This document shows, piece after piece, positions 6,736-14,308 of a stretch of DNA of 15,896 nt; the first letter of the stretch is position 1, and every line of letters starts with the position of its first letter. The position numbers and the translations under genes were made by a program. The notes under the pieces were generated by a model. The model was not told the DNA's origin. It saw nothing but the letters and a program-made list of their open reading frames with translations, and ran no database searches. Source of the DNA: an uncultured Chloroflexota bacterium. Its GTDB lineage: Bacteria > Chloroflexota > Dehalococcoidia > Lucifugimonadales > CAJWER01. The DNA lies in assembly GCA_913030785.1 (NCBI GenBank), contig CAJWER010000045.1, positions 1-15,896 of the forward strand, written 5' to 3'.

Positions 6736-7641
6736 CTATCGCTTGGCGCGGACAGAGGACTCGAAGGCAGTCATCTTGGACAGCGGCAGGCGTGGCCAGG
6801 TCCGCTTCCACTCGTCCTTGACGGTCAGGTTGAGCTTCGGCCCTAGACCGGCGATCTCCATGACGACGGTATCGCCGTCCTGGATCGGGCCGAGCCCGAC
6901 GTGGTTGGTGCCGGTGGAGATGACGTCACCAGGCTTCACGGTGATGATCCAGGAGACCCACTCCAGAACCTCGTAGACCGAGCGACCCATGTCAGACGTG
7001 TTCACGTCCTGGCGGAGGTCGCCGCTGACCCATAGTTTCACGGCGAGCTTCTGCGGGTCGTCGACCTCGTCCGCGGTCGTGATGGCGGGGCCCATGGGGC
7101 CGAAGGTGTCCCACGACTTCTGCCAGAAGAAGCTGTTGTTGCCGTTGGGCTCCAACCCGCGGGCGGACACGTCCATGAAGTTCACGAAGCCGAAGATATT
7201 GTCCTTGGCTTCCTCGGCGGTGATGTGGTCGGAGGTCTTGCCGACCACTACTCCTAGCTCGGCCTCGTGGTGGAAGTGAGGCACGGGGCAGTCTGGCAGG
7301 ATGATCGCGTCGCCGTCACCGATAACGGAGCTTGGCGACTTCAGGAAGGCGTCGCGGTCCGAGACCAGGCCTGCGCCCTCCATGTAGTTGCCTGCCATGC
7401 AGACCAGGCGGCCTGGCTCGGGGAGCGGGGCTCGCAGTCGTACGGAGTCGATCGCCACACCGTCTGCGGCCTTGACGGCCTTTTCAATTGCGCCCCTGTA
7501 CTGGTCGAAGTTCTCGATCAGGCCGGCCATCCATGTCTGACCGTTCAGGTGGGGGACGCCCTCTACCACACTGGAGATGTCTACTACGCGGTCCTCTTTG
7601 AGGACGCCTGGGATGTGATCGTTGAATAGAACAAGTTTCAT
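6736..7641 (-). CDS. Fumarylacetoacetate hydrolase (FAH) family protein
   Basis: This 301-residue cytoplasmic metal-dependent enzyme has the FAH C-terminal fold. The metal ligands E126 and E128 lie in HHEAELGVVVGK (124-135) and D157 in NFMD, with STGTNHVGLG at 242-251 near the end of the fold. Family members hydrolyse or isomerise 2-oxo/acylpyruvate-type intermediates of aromatic and other ring-cleavage pathways. The exact substrate cannot be read from the sequence. I chose the ATG at 7641 because MKLVLFNDH is the normal FAH beginning and GAGGGA lies six bases before it. An in-frame extension to 7803 would overlap the upstream gene. It is the second gene of a two-FAH operon, 46 bases downstream of its paralogue. 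It converges on the Asp-box gene across the hairpin pair. Confidence 0.9.
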   Translation of the reverse strand: MKLVLFNDHIPGVLKEDRVVDISSVVEGVPHLNGQTWMAGLIENFDQYRGAIEKAVKAADGVAIDSVRLRAPLPEPGRLVCMAGNYMEGAGLVSDRDAFLKSPSSVIGDGDAIILPDCPVPHFHHEAELGVVVGKTSDHITAEEAKDNIFGFVNFMDVSARGLEPNGNNSFFWQKSWDTFGPMGPAITTADEVDDPQKLAVKLWVSGDLRQDVNTSDMGRSVYEVLEWVSWIITVKPGDVISTGTNHVGLGPIQDGDTVVMEIAGLGPKLNLTVKDEWKRTWPRLPLSKMTAFESSVRAKR

Positions 7642-7687
7642 TGTTTTCCCTCGGGTATTTCGCCTAGCGGCGCTAAGTTCGAACCGA

Positions 7688-8557
7688 CTATGCCTTGGAT
7701 ACTGTGTTGCGCAGCGTTCCGACGTTCTCCACGAAGCCCTCGACGACGTCGCCGGGCTGGATGAAGATTTCATCGGTGGTGCCATCCGGCAACGGGACCA
7801 CACCAGTTGCGATAAGGTCGCCAGGCTGCAGGGTGCAGAGCATGGAGATGTATGCGATCTGGCGAGGGATGTCGTAGAGCATGCGCTTTGTATTGCCGTC
7901 TACTCGAATGTCGCCATTGATCTTCGTCGTTATTTGGAGGTTGTTGGGGTCGCCGACCTCAGACGCGGGGACGATCCACGGGCCCACGGGGGAGTAGCCG
8001 TCGAGCCACTTGCCGTTGAGCCACTCGAACCAGTGTCCCGCGGGGTCGCGACCGGCGTTCAATCGCAGGTCTCTGCCTGAAAAGTCGTTCATGATCGTGT
8101 AGCCAAAGACGTGGTCGAACGCATCGGCCTGGGAGATGTCCTTGCCGGGCTTGCCAATTACTACACCTAGCTCAATCTCCTCGACGTTGTTGATCGTTGC
8201 CGTCTTGTGGTGCGGGATCTCGTCGTCGGGCCCGATGAGAGCGGTGAAGGGCTTTATGAAGAATTTCGGGATATTCACGTCCACGTCGACATCGGAGTCG
8301 GTGGTGTGGGGGTGGTAGTTGCCGGCCGTCGCGAGGATCTTGCCGGGTCTGCCGACAGGAGCCAGAAGCCGCACATCACTTAGCTTGTAGGTGGAGAGTG
8401 CTGTGGACGCTACCTGCTTTAGTCCGGCGTCGTCCAAAAGCAGGAGCGTAGAGACGTTGCCGTCCGCCCCGGCAACCTCCGCCACATTGTCGTTCTCATC
8501 GATTAGCCCGGCTGAGGGCGTGGATGCCCCGGGTGCCAAAAAGCGCGCAACTCGCAT
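7688..8557 (-). CDS. Fumarylacetoacetate hydrolase (FAH) family protein
   Basis: This 289-residue protein is a distant paralogue of the downstream gene. The metal site is E127/E129 in EEIELGVVIGK (126-136) and D158 in IMNDFSGRDL (155-164). The loop from about 176 to 194 (FEWLNGKWLDGYSPVGPW, K183) matches the lid/substrate region of 2-hydroxyhepta-2,4-diene-1,7-dioate isomerase and acylpyruvase members. The C-terminal stretch with LQPGDLIATG is typical of the fold. AAGGAGG lies directly upstream of the ATG at 8557, the strongest ribosome binding site in the window. A good promoter sits about 100 bases upstream. It is likely cytoplasmic and catabolic, with substrate unknown. Confidence 0.9.
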   Translation of the reverse strand: MRVARFLAPGASTPSAGLIDENDNVAEVAGADGNVSTLLLLDDAGLKQVASTALSTYKLSDVRLLAPVGRPGKILATAGNYHPHTTDSDVDVDVNIPKFFIKPFTALIGPDDEIPHHKTATINNVEEIELGVVIGKPGKDISQADAFDHVFGYTIMNDFSGRDLRLNAGRDPAGHWFEWLNGKWLDGYSPVGPWIVPASEVGDPNNLQITTKINGDIRVDGNTKRMLYDIPRQIAYISMLCTLQPGDLIATGVVPLPDGTTDEIFIQPGDVVEGFVENVGTLRNTVSKA

Positions 8558-8658
8558 TCTCTCCTCCTTGGGAAAGACTCAATAAATTTGGCCGCTCGGA
8601 CCCCCTGGCAAACTCGCCGCGCCGCGGCATTTTGACGTGGATTCCAGACGACGCGCCA

Positions 8659-8688
8659 ATTCTAACTGCACGCCGATGGGGGAGTCAA
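8659..8688 (-). promoter_or_regulatory. Sigma70-like promoter for the two-FAH operon
   Basis: On the minus strand TTGACT (8688-8683, 5 of 6) and TAGAAT (8664-8659, 5 of 6) are separated by 18 bases. The predicted start is near 8652, leaving a leader of about 95 bases before the ATG at 8557. No other gene lies in the 8558-8744 gap. Confidence 0.6.
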
Positions 8689-8744
8689 CCAGAAAAGAGG
8701 AGGCACCGGCTTGGCATTCGGAGCGCGTCGATTCAGGGAGGGCG

Positions 8745-9170
8745 TTATGCGTCGTCTCTAACCCAACGGACACTCGTGGAGCGTTGTCGCGATGTCTTGG
8801 TGAAGCGGCGGTCCGCGGTCCACAATTCGCAATCCTACAGCTCGGCAAGGGCCAGGTATAGCGAGGTGTGCACGGTGTCTTGCCCCAGGGAACTTGCGAG
8901 AGCCAGGGCTCGGTCGTAGAGGACAGATGGCTCGTCGGTATCGACGAGGTTGAGCAGAGTGTCCAGCATATCAGCCGCGGCGATCGGGCTAATCTCTTGG
9001 CGATGGACCCTTTGATGCAGCGCCTTGGTGATTTCGGATCGGAAGACAGGCGGGAAAATTAGGTGTTCCGACGCGGACTGCCACCGATCCCAGAGCTCCA
9101 GGGCATCTTCGGTATGGTCCTCCAAGAGGACCCACTTGAGCACCAGACTCGGGTCCACGACGACGGTCAA
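8745..9170 (-). pseudogene. PIN-domain toxin (VapC-like) interrupted by an in-frame TAG
   Basis: The open part is 111 codons (9170-8838) and ends ...SLYLALAEL then TAG (8837-8835). Past the TAG the same frame continues for 29 codons, DCELWTADRRFTK...VRWVRDDA, to TAA at 8747-8745. That is exactly the C-terminal motif expected of a PIN domain (ELWTADRR). The whole, about 140 residues, is the normal family length. D6 and E46 of the acidic site are present. The third acid is replaced: the usual YDALYLALAE region reads HTSLYLALAE, with T102 where Asp belongs. The fourth acid (TADRR) lies beyond the stop. Both point to a decayed toxin, though a sequencing error could explain the TAG. The start is TTG, overlapping the antitoxin stop (TTGA). 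In VapC proteins this domain cleaves RNA. Confidence 0.8.
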
Positions 9171-9574
9171 GGTGCGATGTTCCCGGAGTCGTCGGCTGCC
9201 TCTTGAGATCGGGAGTCCCGGGCCTCCTGGATGATGTCCGCGCTGTTCGCGATGAGCCGCCGCCCCCCGGTGGCCCGAGTACGGAGTGCGTCGATACGGG
9301 CGCGCACCTCGGCGGTCAGATAGCCTTTGTTGGCCTGGTGCTTGGCAGCCTCGAAGGCACCGGCGCCCTCGTTCGAATCAGCCCCCTCTGGGGTACTGAA
9401 GAACGCCTCCAGTTCGGCGCTGTTCAGCAGGGAGGCTCTGCCATCACGCGGATCTGTCTGCACTCGGAGCTGTCCAGAGCGTACCAGGCGGTGCAGCTTG
9501 GACTGGCTGACCTCGTACTTGAGCGCCGCGTCTCGGATATTGAGATATTCCGTTTTTCGCTGGGTATATTTCAT
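9167..9574 (-). CDS. Antitoxin-like helix-turn-helix DNA-binding protein
   Basis: This 135-residue protein has an N-terminal excisionase/MerR-like helix-turn-helix at about 9-60 (YLNIRDAALKYEVSQSKLHR then a basic wing with GRASLLNSAELEAFF). A charged Ala/Glu-rich C-terminal half probably binds the toxin. It sits directly upstream of, and overlaps by four bases, the PIN-domain gene, the usual antitoxin-toxin order. Such antitoxins normally bind their own promoter. GAGG lies five bases before the ATG. A candidate minus-strand promoter (TTGAAC, 17 bases, TACATT) lies in the 57-bp gap, but its -10 nearly touches the ribosome binding site, so co-transcription with the gene upstream is as likely. 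The family assignment rests on motif and context. Confidence 0.7.
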   Translation of the reverse strand: MKYTQRKTEYLNIRDAALKYEVSQSKLHRLVRSGQLRVQTDPRDGRASLLNSAELEAFFSTPEGADSNEGAGAFEAAKHQANKGYLTAEVRARIDALRTRATGGRRLIANSADIIQEARDSRSQEAADDSGNIAP

Positions 9575-9631
9575 GTACGCCTCAATGTAGCGTGGCAGCG
9601 ATGCAGGTTCAATACGCAGCGTTGTGTTGCT

Positions 9632-10519
9632 TTAGGTCCTGGCTTCGACTCCGGATAGCGCCTCAAGGACCTTCACGTAGGCTTGGATTCCTTCATCTCC
9701 GTGGCCGGTCTGTTGGGCGGATCGGAACACCTGCGTTACGATGGGGGTTGTGACTAGGGGCAGGTTGTTCTCGGTGGCGGCCTCGAGCACGAGCCGGAGG
9801 TCCTTGTGAGCCAGTTTTACCATGAACCCGGGGTCGAATTTGCCCTGGACGAGAACGGGTCCGAGGTTTTCCACCATCCATGACGCGGCAGCGCCGCCTC
9901 CCAGGGCCGACAGCACAGCGTCAAGGTCTGCCCCATTGCTGGCGGCGAAGACCAGCGCCTCACACATCGCCGCCATTGTGCCCAGGCCGGTGATCTGGTT
10001 GGCCAGCTTGGTCACCTGCCCCATCCCGCTCGGACCGCAGTAGGTGATTTTCGTCCCCATCGCCTCCAACACTGGGAGGCACCTGTCAAATATCGCCCGG
10101 TCTCCGCCGGCCATGATCGAAAGGGTTCCGGCAGCTGCCCCGGTGACCCCGCCGCTTACGGGTGCGTCGATCATGTGCGAGCCCTGTTCTTGCAGCGCGG
10201 CCGCGATCTTTCGTGTGACGGCTGGAGAAATGGTGCTCATGTCGATGACGATCGAGTCTGACGCGGCGCCCTGAATCACGCCGTCTGGGCCGAGGATCAC
10301 GTCCTCGACGTCCGCGGAGTCCGAAACACAGGTGATGGTCACTTCGCTACCGCGCGCCGCTTCGGCGGCAGAGGCAGCTGCTTGTGCGCCGTTGGCCACA
10401 AGAGGCTCAGTGCGGGAAGCCGTCCGGTTCCAGACTTTGACGTCGTGGCCCGCTGCCACAAGGTTTTTGCACATGGGGGTGCCGATGAGGCCTAGGCCGA
10501 CGAATCCGATTTTTTTCAT
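9632..10519 (-). CDS. NAD(P)-dependent beta-hydroxyacid dehydrogenase (3-hydroxyisobutyrate dehydrogenase / tartronate semialdehyde reductase family)
   Basis: This 295-residue cytoplasmic oxidoreductase interconverts a 3-hydroxy acid and its semialdehyde. The N-terminal Rossmann motif GFVGLGLIGTPM is at 5-16. The substrate-binding DAPVSGG is at 118-124, and the catalytic Lys is K171 in GQVTKLANQI (167-176), with N174. The all-helical C-terminal domain includes the KLAHKDLRL region. N31-R32 after the second strand (VWNRT) would favour NADP+, but this is tentative. The start is ATG at 10519, where MKKIGFVGLG matches the family's beginning and GAGGAG lies ten bases upstream. The in-frame extension to 10687 has no family resemblance. 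Branched-chain amino acid (valine) or glyoxylate/tartronate metabolism are the usual roles; I cannot separate them here. Confidence 0.92.
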   Translation of the reverse strand: MKKIGFVGLGLIGTPMCKNLVAAGHDVKVWNRTASRTEPLVANGAQAAASAAEAARGSEVTITCVSDSADVEDVILGPDGVIQGAASDSIVIDMSTISPAVTRKIAAALQEQGSHMIDAPVSGGVTGAAAGTLSIMAGGDRAIFDRCLPVLEAMGTKITYCGPSGMGQVTKLANQITGLGTMAAMCEALVFAASNGADLDAVLSALGGGAAASWMVENLGPVLVQGKFDPGFMVKLAHKDLRLVLEAATENNLPLVTTPIVTQVFRSAQQTGHGDEGIQAYVKVLEALSGVEART

Positions 10520-10615
10520 TGTGTGGTAGCTCCTCAGGTTGTCCGCGTTTAGCCCTGCGAGGCCGCTGAAGCTGGACTGGACCATCACTGTGCAGCGCCG
10601 CCAAGACCTGTGTGG

Positions 10616-10621
10616 ATTATA
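10616..10621 (-). promoter_or_regulatory. -10 box (TATAAT) of the dehydrogenase gene
   Basis: A perfect TATAAT is present on the minus strand. The predicted start is near 10609, leaving a leader of about 90 bases. No good -35 is seen at 16-18 bases, so an activator or weak promoter is possible. Confidence 0.45.
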
Positions 10622-10757
10622 GAGGAGAGAATCGAAGCGGCACCACCGGCACTCTGGCGAGGGATGTCGCTCGCTCACGACCCGCATGGTAAGAATGAGG
10701 GGCCGTTCTGGGCCGAAATCTGGGGGCCGAGGGACCCAAAATAAAGCGCTCAGCGCC

Positions 10758-10786
10758 TTGACACAAAATTGCAGTCGTGATAGCTT
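10758..10786 (+). promoter_or_regulatory. Candidate promoter of the ACIII-like operon
   Basis: A perfect TTGACA (10758-10763) is followed after 17 bases by a weak TAGCTT (10781-10786, 3 of 6). The predicted start is near 10793, giving a leader of about 37 bases before the GTG at 10830. The palindrome at 10746-10756 sits immediately upstream. Confidence 0.45.
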
Positions 10787-10829
10787 TCACACGGTCGTTC
10801 AGCGATGCTGATATTCACCTAGGAGAGTA

Positions 10830-11135
10830 GTGGACCCAACGACGCCGACCTTTGCTGCGTGGGCCGATATAGGCGACCTAATTACAGGCATGGCCGTTAT
10901 GGTCGGGCTGGTCGTTTTCTTTTCCACAAATATGCTCATCGGGCACGTTTTCATCCCGTCCCTGGTGGCGTCGTCCCACATTCCTGAGAAACTGGAGAAG
11001 GTGCGGCCCGTCTTCTACGCTCTGGCTGTCATCTCATTCGCGGCAACGATCTTTGTACTGACCATAGTGATAGATCGGGCGGGCGTTATTAGGGATATAT
11101 ACGATACATTCTGGATCGATGGCGGGCGGGACTGA
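10830..11135 (+). CDS. Small two-helix membrane protein at the head of the ACIII-like operon
   Basis: This 101-residue protein has two clear hydrophobic helices, at about 17-40 and 61-81. A short charged loop (HIPEKLEKVRP, 50-60) joins them, and the C-terminal tail contains IRDIYDTFWIDGG. I do not recognise a family. The start is GTG at 10830, with AGGAG four bases before it. The gene is 49 bases upstream of the pentaheme cytochrome gene and follows the only promoter seen in the gap. It is therefore probably an accessory or assembly subunit of the complex, or a membrane anchor. It lacks the CXXCH or Cys-rich motifs that would make it an electron carrier. Function is inferred only from position. 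Confidence 0.7.
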   Translation: MDPTTPTFAAWADIGDLITGMAVMVGLVVFFSTNMLIGHVFIPSLVASSHIPEKLEKVRPVFYALAVISFAATIFVLTIVIDRAGVIRDIYDTFWIDGGRD

Positions 11136-11184
11136 CGCGCAGTGTTCCGTCATATTCTTATCGATAACAAGGTAGGACACCCGG

Positions 11185-11892
11185 TTGCTTCCAGGCGATT
11201 TTAAAGCTCCTGAACGTAATAAGAGGAACGTCTTCCTCTTTGCTTCTATCGGAATGGTAGGACTAGGTGGACTTGTAGTCACCATTGCCATCAGTGCGTT
11301 CGTCTTCTCCGCGTGGATGGGACTGCCCTTAGATGCCTTTGGTCTGAACGAGGGGCCGGACCAGCCCATCGCCTTCCCGCACACAGTTCATGTGCAAGAA
11401 CTGGGCGTGGACTGCACTTTCTGTCACAGGACGGTCACGACCGAGGCGGTGGCGTCCATACCGTCCGAGGGTCTCTGTCTGACCTGCCATAGAGTAATGG
11501 GCGACGACCTTCCAGGCGTCGAGCTCCTTCGCGACCTTGGGGCAAATAATGAGCCGATCAATTGGGTCCGGGTACATCGTGTCCCCGACCATGTGAAATT
11601 CGTCCACGAGGCCCATATCAGGGCCTTCTCAGGTACTAAGACTGTGGTTGAGATTGTCGATCCCGTCGATAGGGCCACGCAGCTGGGTATTGAAGAGGCG
11701 AGGGCTGTAAAGAGCGGCGTGGCACTTGGGGCGACCCTCGAAATTGCGCCGTCCGGGACCTGTATCATCTGTCATGGAGATGTTGGAAGCATGGTGAAGG
11801 TGAGCCAGGTGCGCTCCCTGAAGATGGGAGACTGCTTGGATTGCCACCGTCGGAACACCGCCCCGACCGACTGCACGACATGTCATTACTGA
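11185..11892 (+). CDS. actA: Membrane-anchored pentaheme cytochrome c, ActA-like subunit of Alternative Complex III
   Basis: This 235-residue protein has a single N-terminal membrane helix (about 17-45) and five CXXCH heme sites at 77-81, 98-102, 193-197, 217-221 and 230-234. Likely distal His ligands are H66 and H69 (AFPHTVHV) and H131, H136, H141 and H144 (VHRVPDHVKFVHEAHI). The helix plus five hemes, followed by MopB, ferredoxin and NrfD genes, matches ActA, which passes electrons from quinol oxidation towards the terminal acceptor. About 45 residues (146-190) without Cys separate the HEAHI segment from the third heme; relatives I recall have a short link there. The start is TTG at 11185, with AAGGTAGG eight bases upstream. 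The next ATG would cut into the membrane helix. Confidence 0.85.
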   Translation: MLPGDFKAPERNKRNVFLFASIGMVGLGGLVVTIAISAFVFSAWMGLPLDAFGLNEGPDQPIAFPHTVHVQELGVDCTFCHRTVTTEAVASIPSEGLCLTCHRVMGDDLPGVELLRDLGANNEPINWVRVHRVPDHVKFVHEAHIRAFSGTKTVVEIVDPVDRATQLGIEEARAVKSGVALGATLEIAPSGTCIICHGDVGSMVKVSQVRSLKMGDCLDCHRRNTAPTDCTTCHY

Positions 11893-11907
11893 TGCCACTG
11901 GATAAAA

Positions 11908-14178
11908 ATGGCTGTAACTAGAAGACGATTTCTATCCCTAGCCGGAGGCTCCGCCGCAGGAGCAATCCTGTTCCAGGCATGCGGCGTCCCTGAGGACGAG
12001 CTGCTGGTTCAGGCCCCGGTCGAGATGCCGGAGGACCTCGTAGAGGGCTTCGACATCCGGTACGCCACGCTGTGCCGTCAATGCCCCACCAGTGAGGGCG
12101 TTGTGGTGCGGGTCATGGGTGGCCGGGCCAAGAAGGTTGAGGGGAACGTCGACTATCCGATCAACCAGGGTAAGCACAGCGTCCGCTGTGAGGCAGCCCT
12201 TCAGGATCTGTACCACCCGGACCGGATCTCGGCCCCGCTTGTGAGGGTGGGAGACCGGGGCGCCGGGCAGTGGGAAGAGATTAGCTGGACCGACGCCCTG
12301 TCCCGCGTATCCAGTCAGATTTCGAAACTGGATGGCGAAGAGGTGGTGCTCACGACGGGCCCGGTCAGCGGGCATCTGGGGAAGGTTGTTGACTCATTCG
12401 TCGGCAAGCTCGGCGCGAGACAGATTCCCTACGAGACCATCGAAAACACGAATCTTCAGGCAGCCGTCAGTTACGTGTTCGGCCAGGAGGTGTTGCCGGA
12501 CTTCGACATCGCAAACGCTGGCTACGTCCTGTCCTTTGGCGCCGACTTCCTGAACACCTGGCTATCGCCGGTGCGGTTTGCGAAGGCATACGGTGAATTC
12601 CGGCAGGGCGATCGCGAGCGCGGCACCCTGGTGCACGTCGATTCTCGATTCTCCATGACTGGCGCGAATGCTGATGAGTGGGTGTACGTGAAGCCCGGTT
12701 GGGAGGGTCATCTGGCCCTCAGCATCGCCAGTGAGATCGTGAGCGCTGGCGGAGGTGATTCCGACGCGGTCGCGAAGTTGACCAATGGCGTCGATCTCGA
12801 TCAGTACTCTGCGGATCGGGTCAGTGCGGCCACTGGCGTCAGCGCTGACCGAATCAAACATATTGCAGAGGAGTTCGCTTCTCACGGGCCGAGTTTGTCT
12901 ATCGGTGGCGGCGCAGCTGCTGCGCACACCAACGGCCTATTTAATATGAAGGCGATTTACTCGCTCAACCAGCTTGTTGGGAACGTCGGTCAGCCTGGCG
13001 GAGTCATACTCAATCCGGGCCCGGCTCTGAGCGATCTGCCGGAAACCCCGGCCACGGCGTCGTTTGGACAGTGGCAGGATCTTTCGGCTGATATCGCTAC
13101 CGGCAAGGTTGGCGTGCTGATAGTCCGTGGCGCCGACCCAGTGTACGGGATCCCTGCGACGGCTGGATTCAAGAAGGCACTGGTCGGTTCGAGCACTGGC
13201 AAATTCAATGTGCCTATGATTGTGAGTTTCTCCAACCGGATGGATGATACGACCGCCCTCGCGGACATCATTCTCCCGGAACACTCCTCCTTTGAGGACT
13301 GGGGCGACGATGTACCTAACCCTGCTCCTGGCTACCAGACTATTGGGTTCCAGCAGCCGGTGGTTAGGCCATTCTTCGAGTCTAGAGGTCAGCACCTCGG
13401 CTCCAAGAGTTTCCCGGACGTGCTAATTTCGATGGCGCAGACCCTGGGGCTTGACCTCGGGCTGGCCGGCGAGACGTTCAAGGAGGTCCTAGAGGATGGG
13501 GCGCGGCGGCTATTCGATGCTGATCGCGGCTCGGTGAAAGCCACTGACTTCCCCTCATTCTGGAACGGTATTCTCGCGCGTGGCGGTTGGTGGGACACGT
13601 CTGCCCGGCATACGGGCCCTGTCCCGGACCCGCAGCCTCTACCCGCAAAGCCGGAGACACCGGAGTCGGGTGGAAGCGAGAGCAGTTACAGTTACGCTCT
13701 GGTGCCGTTTTTGTCCGCGTCGTTAGGTAGTGGGGAAGGGGCGCATCTGCCTTGGTTGCAGGCGACGCCGGATCCGATAACGACCGCGACGTGGCAGACA
13801 TGGGTGGAGATCAACATTCGAGTCGCCGAGGACCTAGGTATAGAAGAAGGCGACGTCGTCAAGGTGACATCCGCGCATGGCACTATCGAGGCGCTGGCCT
13901 ACCCACATCCGGGCATATCGCCGGACGTGGTCTCTGTGCCTCTCGGTCAGGGTCATGGAGCGGGCGGTCGGTATTCCGAGGGCAGAGGAGCGAACGTTCT
14001 GTCCATTCTCGCGCCGCTGGCAGACTCGCAGACCGGAGCCCTAGCCTGGGCAGCCACGCGAGTGAATTTGACGAAGACCGGCGACTGGGTCAGGCTGCCG
14101 AAGTTCGAGAACAGCGCTCCGGACCTGGCGGTGGATGAAGATCAGAAGGTTATTGAGCTGACGCCGATCGATTCGTAG
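11908..14178 (+). CDS. actB1: Tat-exported molybdopterin-oxidoreductase-fold subunit, ActB1-like
   Basis: This 756-residue protein begins with a Tat signal (TRRRFLSLAGG, 4-14, then a hydrophobic stretch). LFQAC (21-25) could serve as a lipobox. The N-terminal cluster motif is C56-x2-C59-x3-E63-x30-C94, where the third Cys of the usual four is Glu. The body shows the MopB fold, including the SFGADFLNTWLSPVRFAKAYG-type region characteristic of ACIII and related PsrA-like proteins. A C-terminal molybdopterin-dinucleotide-binding domain occupies about 640-735. In purified ACIII this domain carries no Mo cofactor; here the altered Cys motif points the same way. The gene lies 15 bases after actA with a weak ribosome site (GGATAAAA). 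The ferredoxin half is a separate downstream gene. An active Psr-type Mo enzyme is the less likely alternative. Confidence 0.83.
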   Translation: MAVTRRRFLSLAGGSAAGAILFQACGVPEDELLVQAPVEMPEDLVEGFDIRYATLCRQCPTSEGVVVRVMGGRAKKVEGNVDYPINQGKHSVRCEAALQDLYHPDRISAPLVRVGDRGAGQWEEISWTDALSRVSSQISKLDGEEVVLTTGPVSGHLGKVVDSFVGKLGARQIPYETIENTNLQAAVSYVFGQEVLPDFDIANAGYVLSFGADFLNTWLSPVRFAKAYGEFRQGDRERGTLVHVDSRFSMTGANADEWVYVKPGWEGHLALSIASEIVSAGGGDSDAVAKLTNGVDLDQYSADRVSAATGVSADRIKHIAEEFASHGPSLSIGGGAAAAHTNGLFNMKAIYSLNQLVGNVGQPGGVILNPGPALSDLPETPATASFGQWQDLSADIATGKVGVLIVRGADPVYGIPATAGFKKALVGSSTGKFNVPMIVSFSNRMDDTTALADIILPEHSSFEDWGDDVPNPAPGYQTIGFQQPVVRPFFESRGQHLGSKSFPDVLISMAQTLGLDLGLAGETFKEVLEDGARRLFDADRGSVKATDFPSFWNGILARGGWWDTSARHTGPVPDPQPLPAKPETPESGGSESSYSYALVPFLSASLGSGEGAHLPWLQATPDPITTATWQTWVEINIRVAEDLGIEEGDVVKVTSAHGTIEALAYPHPGISPDVVSVPLGQGHGAGGRYSEGRGANVLSILAPLADSQTGALAWAATRVNLTKTGDWVRLPKFENSAPDLAVDEDQKVIELTPIDS

Positions 14179-14308
14179 GACCGGCGTGAGTAGAGGGGGC
14201 GACCCCTCGTCGGGATATCCATTGTGGAAAGTCCCGGTGAGTAGACGAAATGAGTCCCAAAGCCTGGTAGGCTAGGCAGGCCGGAGGGGCCTGCAGGAGA
14301 GCAGACAA
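14179..14308 (+). promoter_or_regulatory. Hairpin-rich 130-base leader between the B1 and B2 genes
   Basis: Three stems can be drawn. GAGGGG/CCCCTC (14193-14208) has a GCGA tetraloop. AGCCT/AGGCT lies at 14261-14273. GCAGGCC/GGCCTGC (14276-14294) has a five-base loop and ends directly before the AGGAGA ribosome binding site of the next gene. No T-run follows the first stem, so it is not a clear terminator. It could protect or process the mRNA, or adjust B2 translation. Confidence 0.5.

Larger units (their letters stand above)
10520..10829. other. 310-bp divergent regulatory region
   Basis: No gene is supported here. It separates the dehydrogenase (minus) from the ACIII-like operon (plus) and holds a candidate promoter for each. 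A small inverted repeat GCGCT-C-AGCGC (10746-10756) ends one base before the TTGACA and could be an operator. Confidence 0.6.

Noticed and set aside
7642..7803. N-terminal extension of the second FAH gene
   Set aside because: The extra 54 residues resemble no FAH sequence and overlap the upstream gene. The ATG at 7641 has a ribosome site and the family's normal start.
9575..9631. Promoter TTGAAC-17-TACATT before the antitoxin gene
   Set aside because: Only 4 of 6 match in each box, and the -10 touches the ribosome site, so the transcript would lack it. Too weak to list as a feature.
10520..10687. N-terminal extension of the dehydrogenase
   Set aside because: The Rossmann fold begins at MKKIGFVGLG (10519), and the extension crosses the TATAAT box.
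11908..14178. Catalytic Mo enzyme such as nitrate, polysulfide or arsenate reductase
   Set aside because: The cluster motif is incomplete, no clear Mo-ligating residue was identified, and the neighbouring pentaheme cytochrome fits ACIII better. It is kept only as an alternative.
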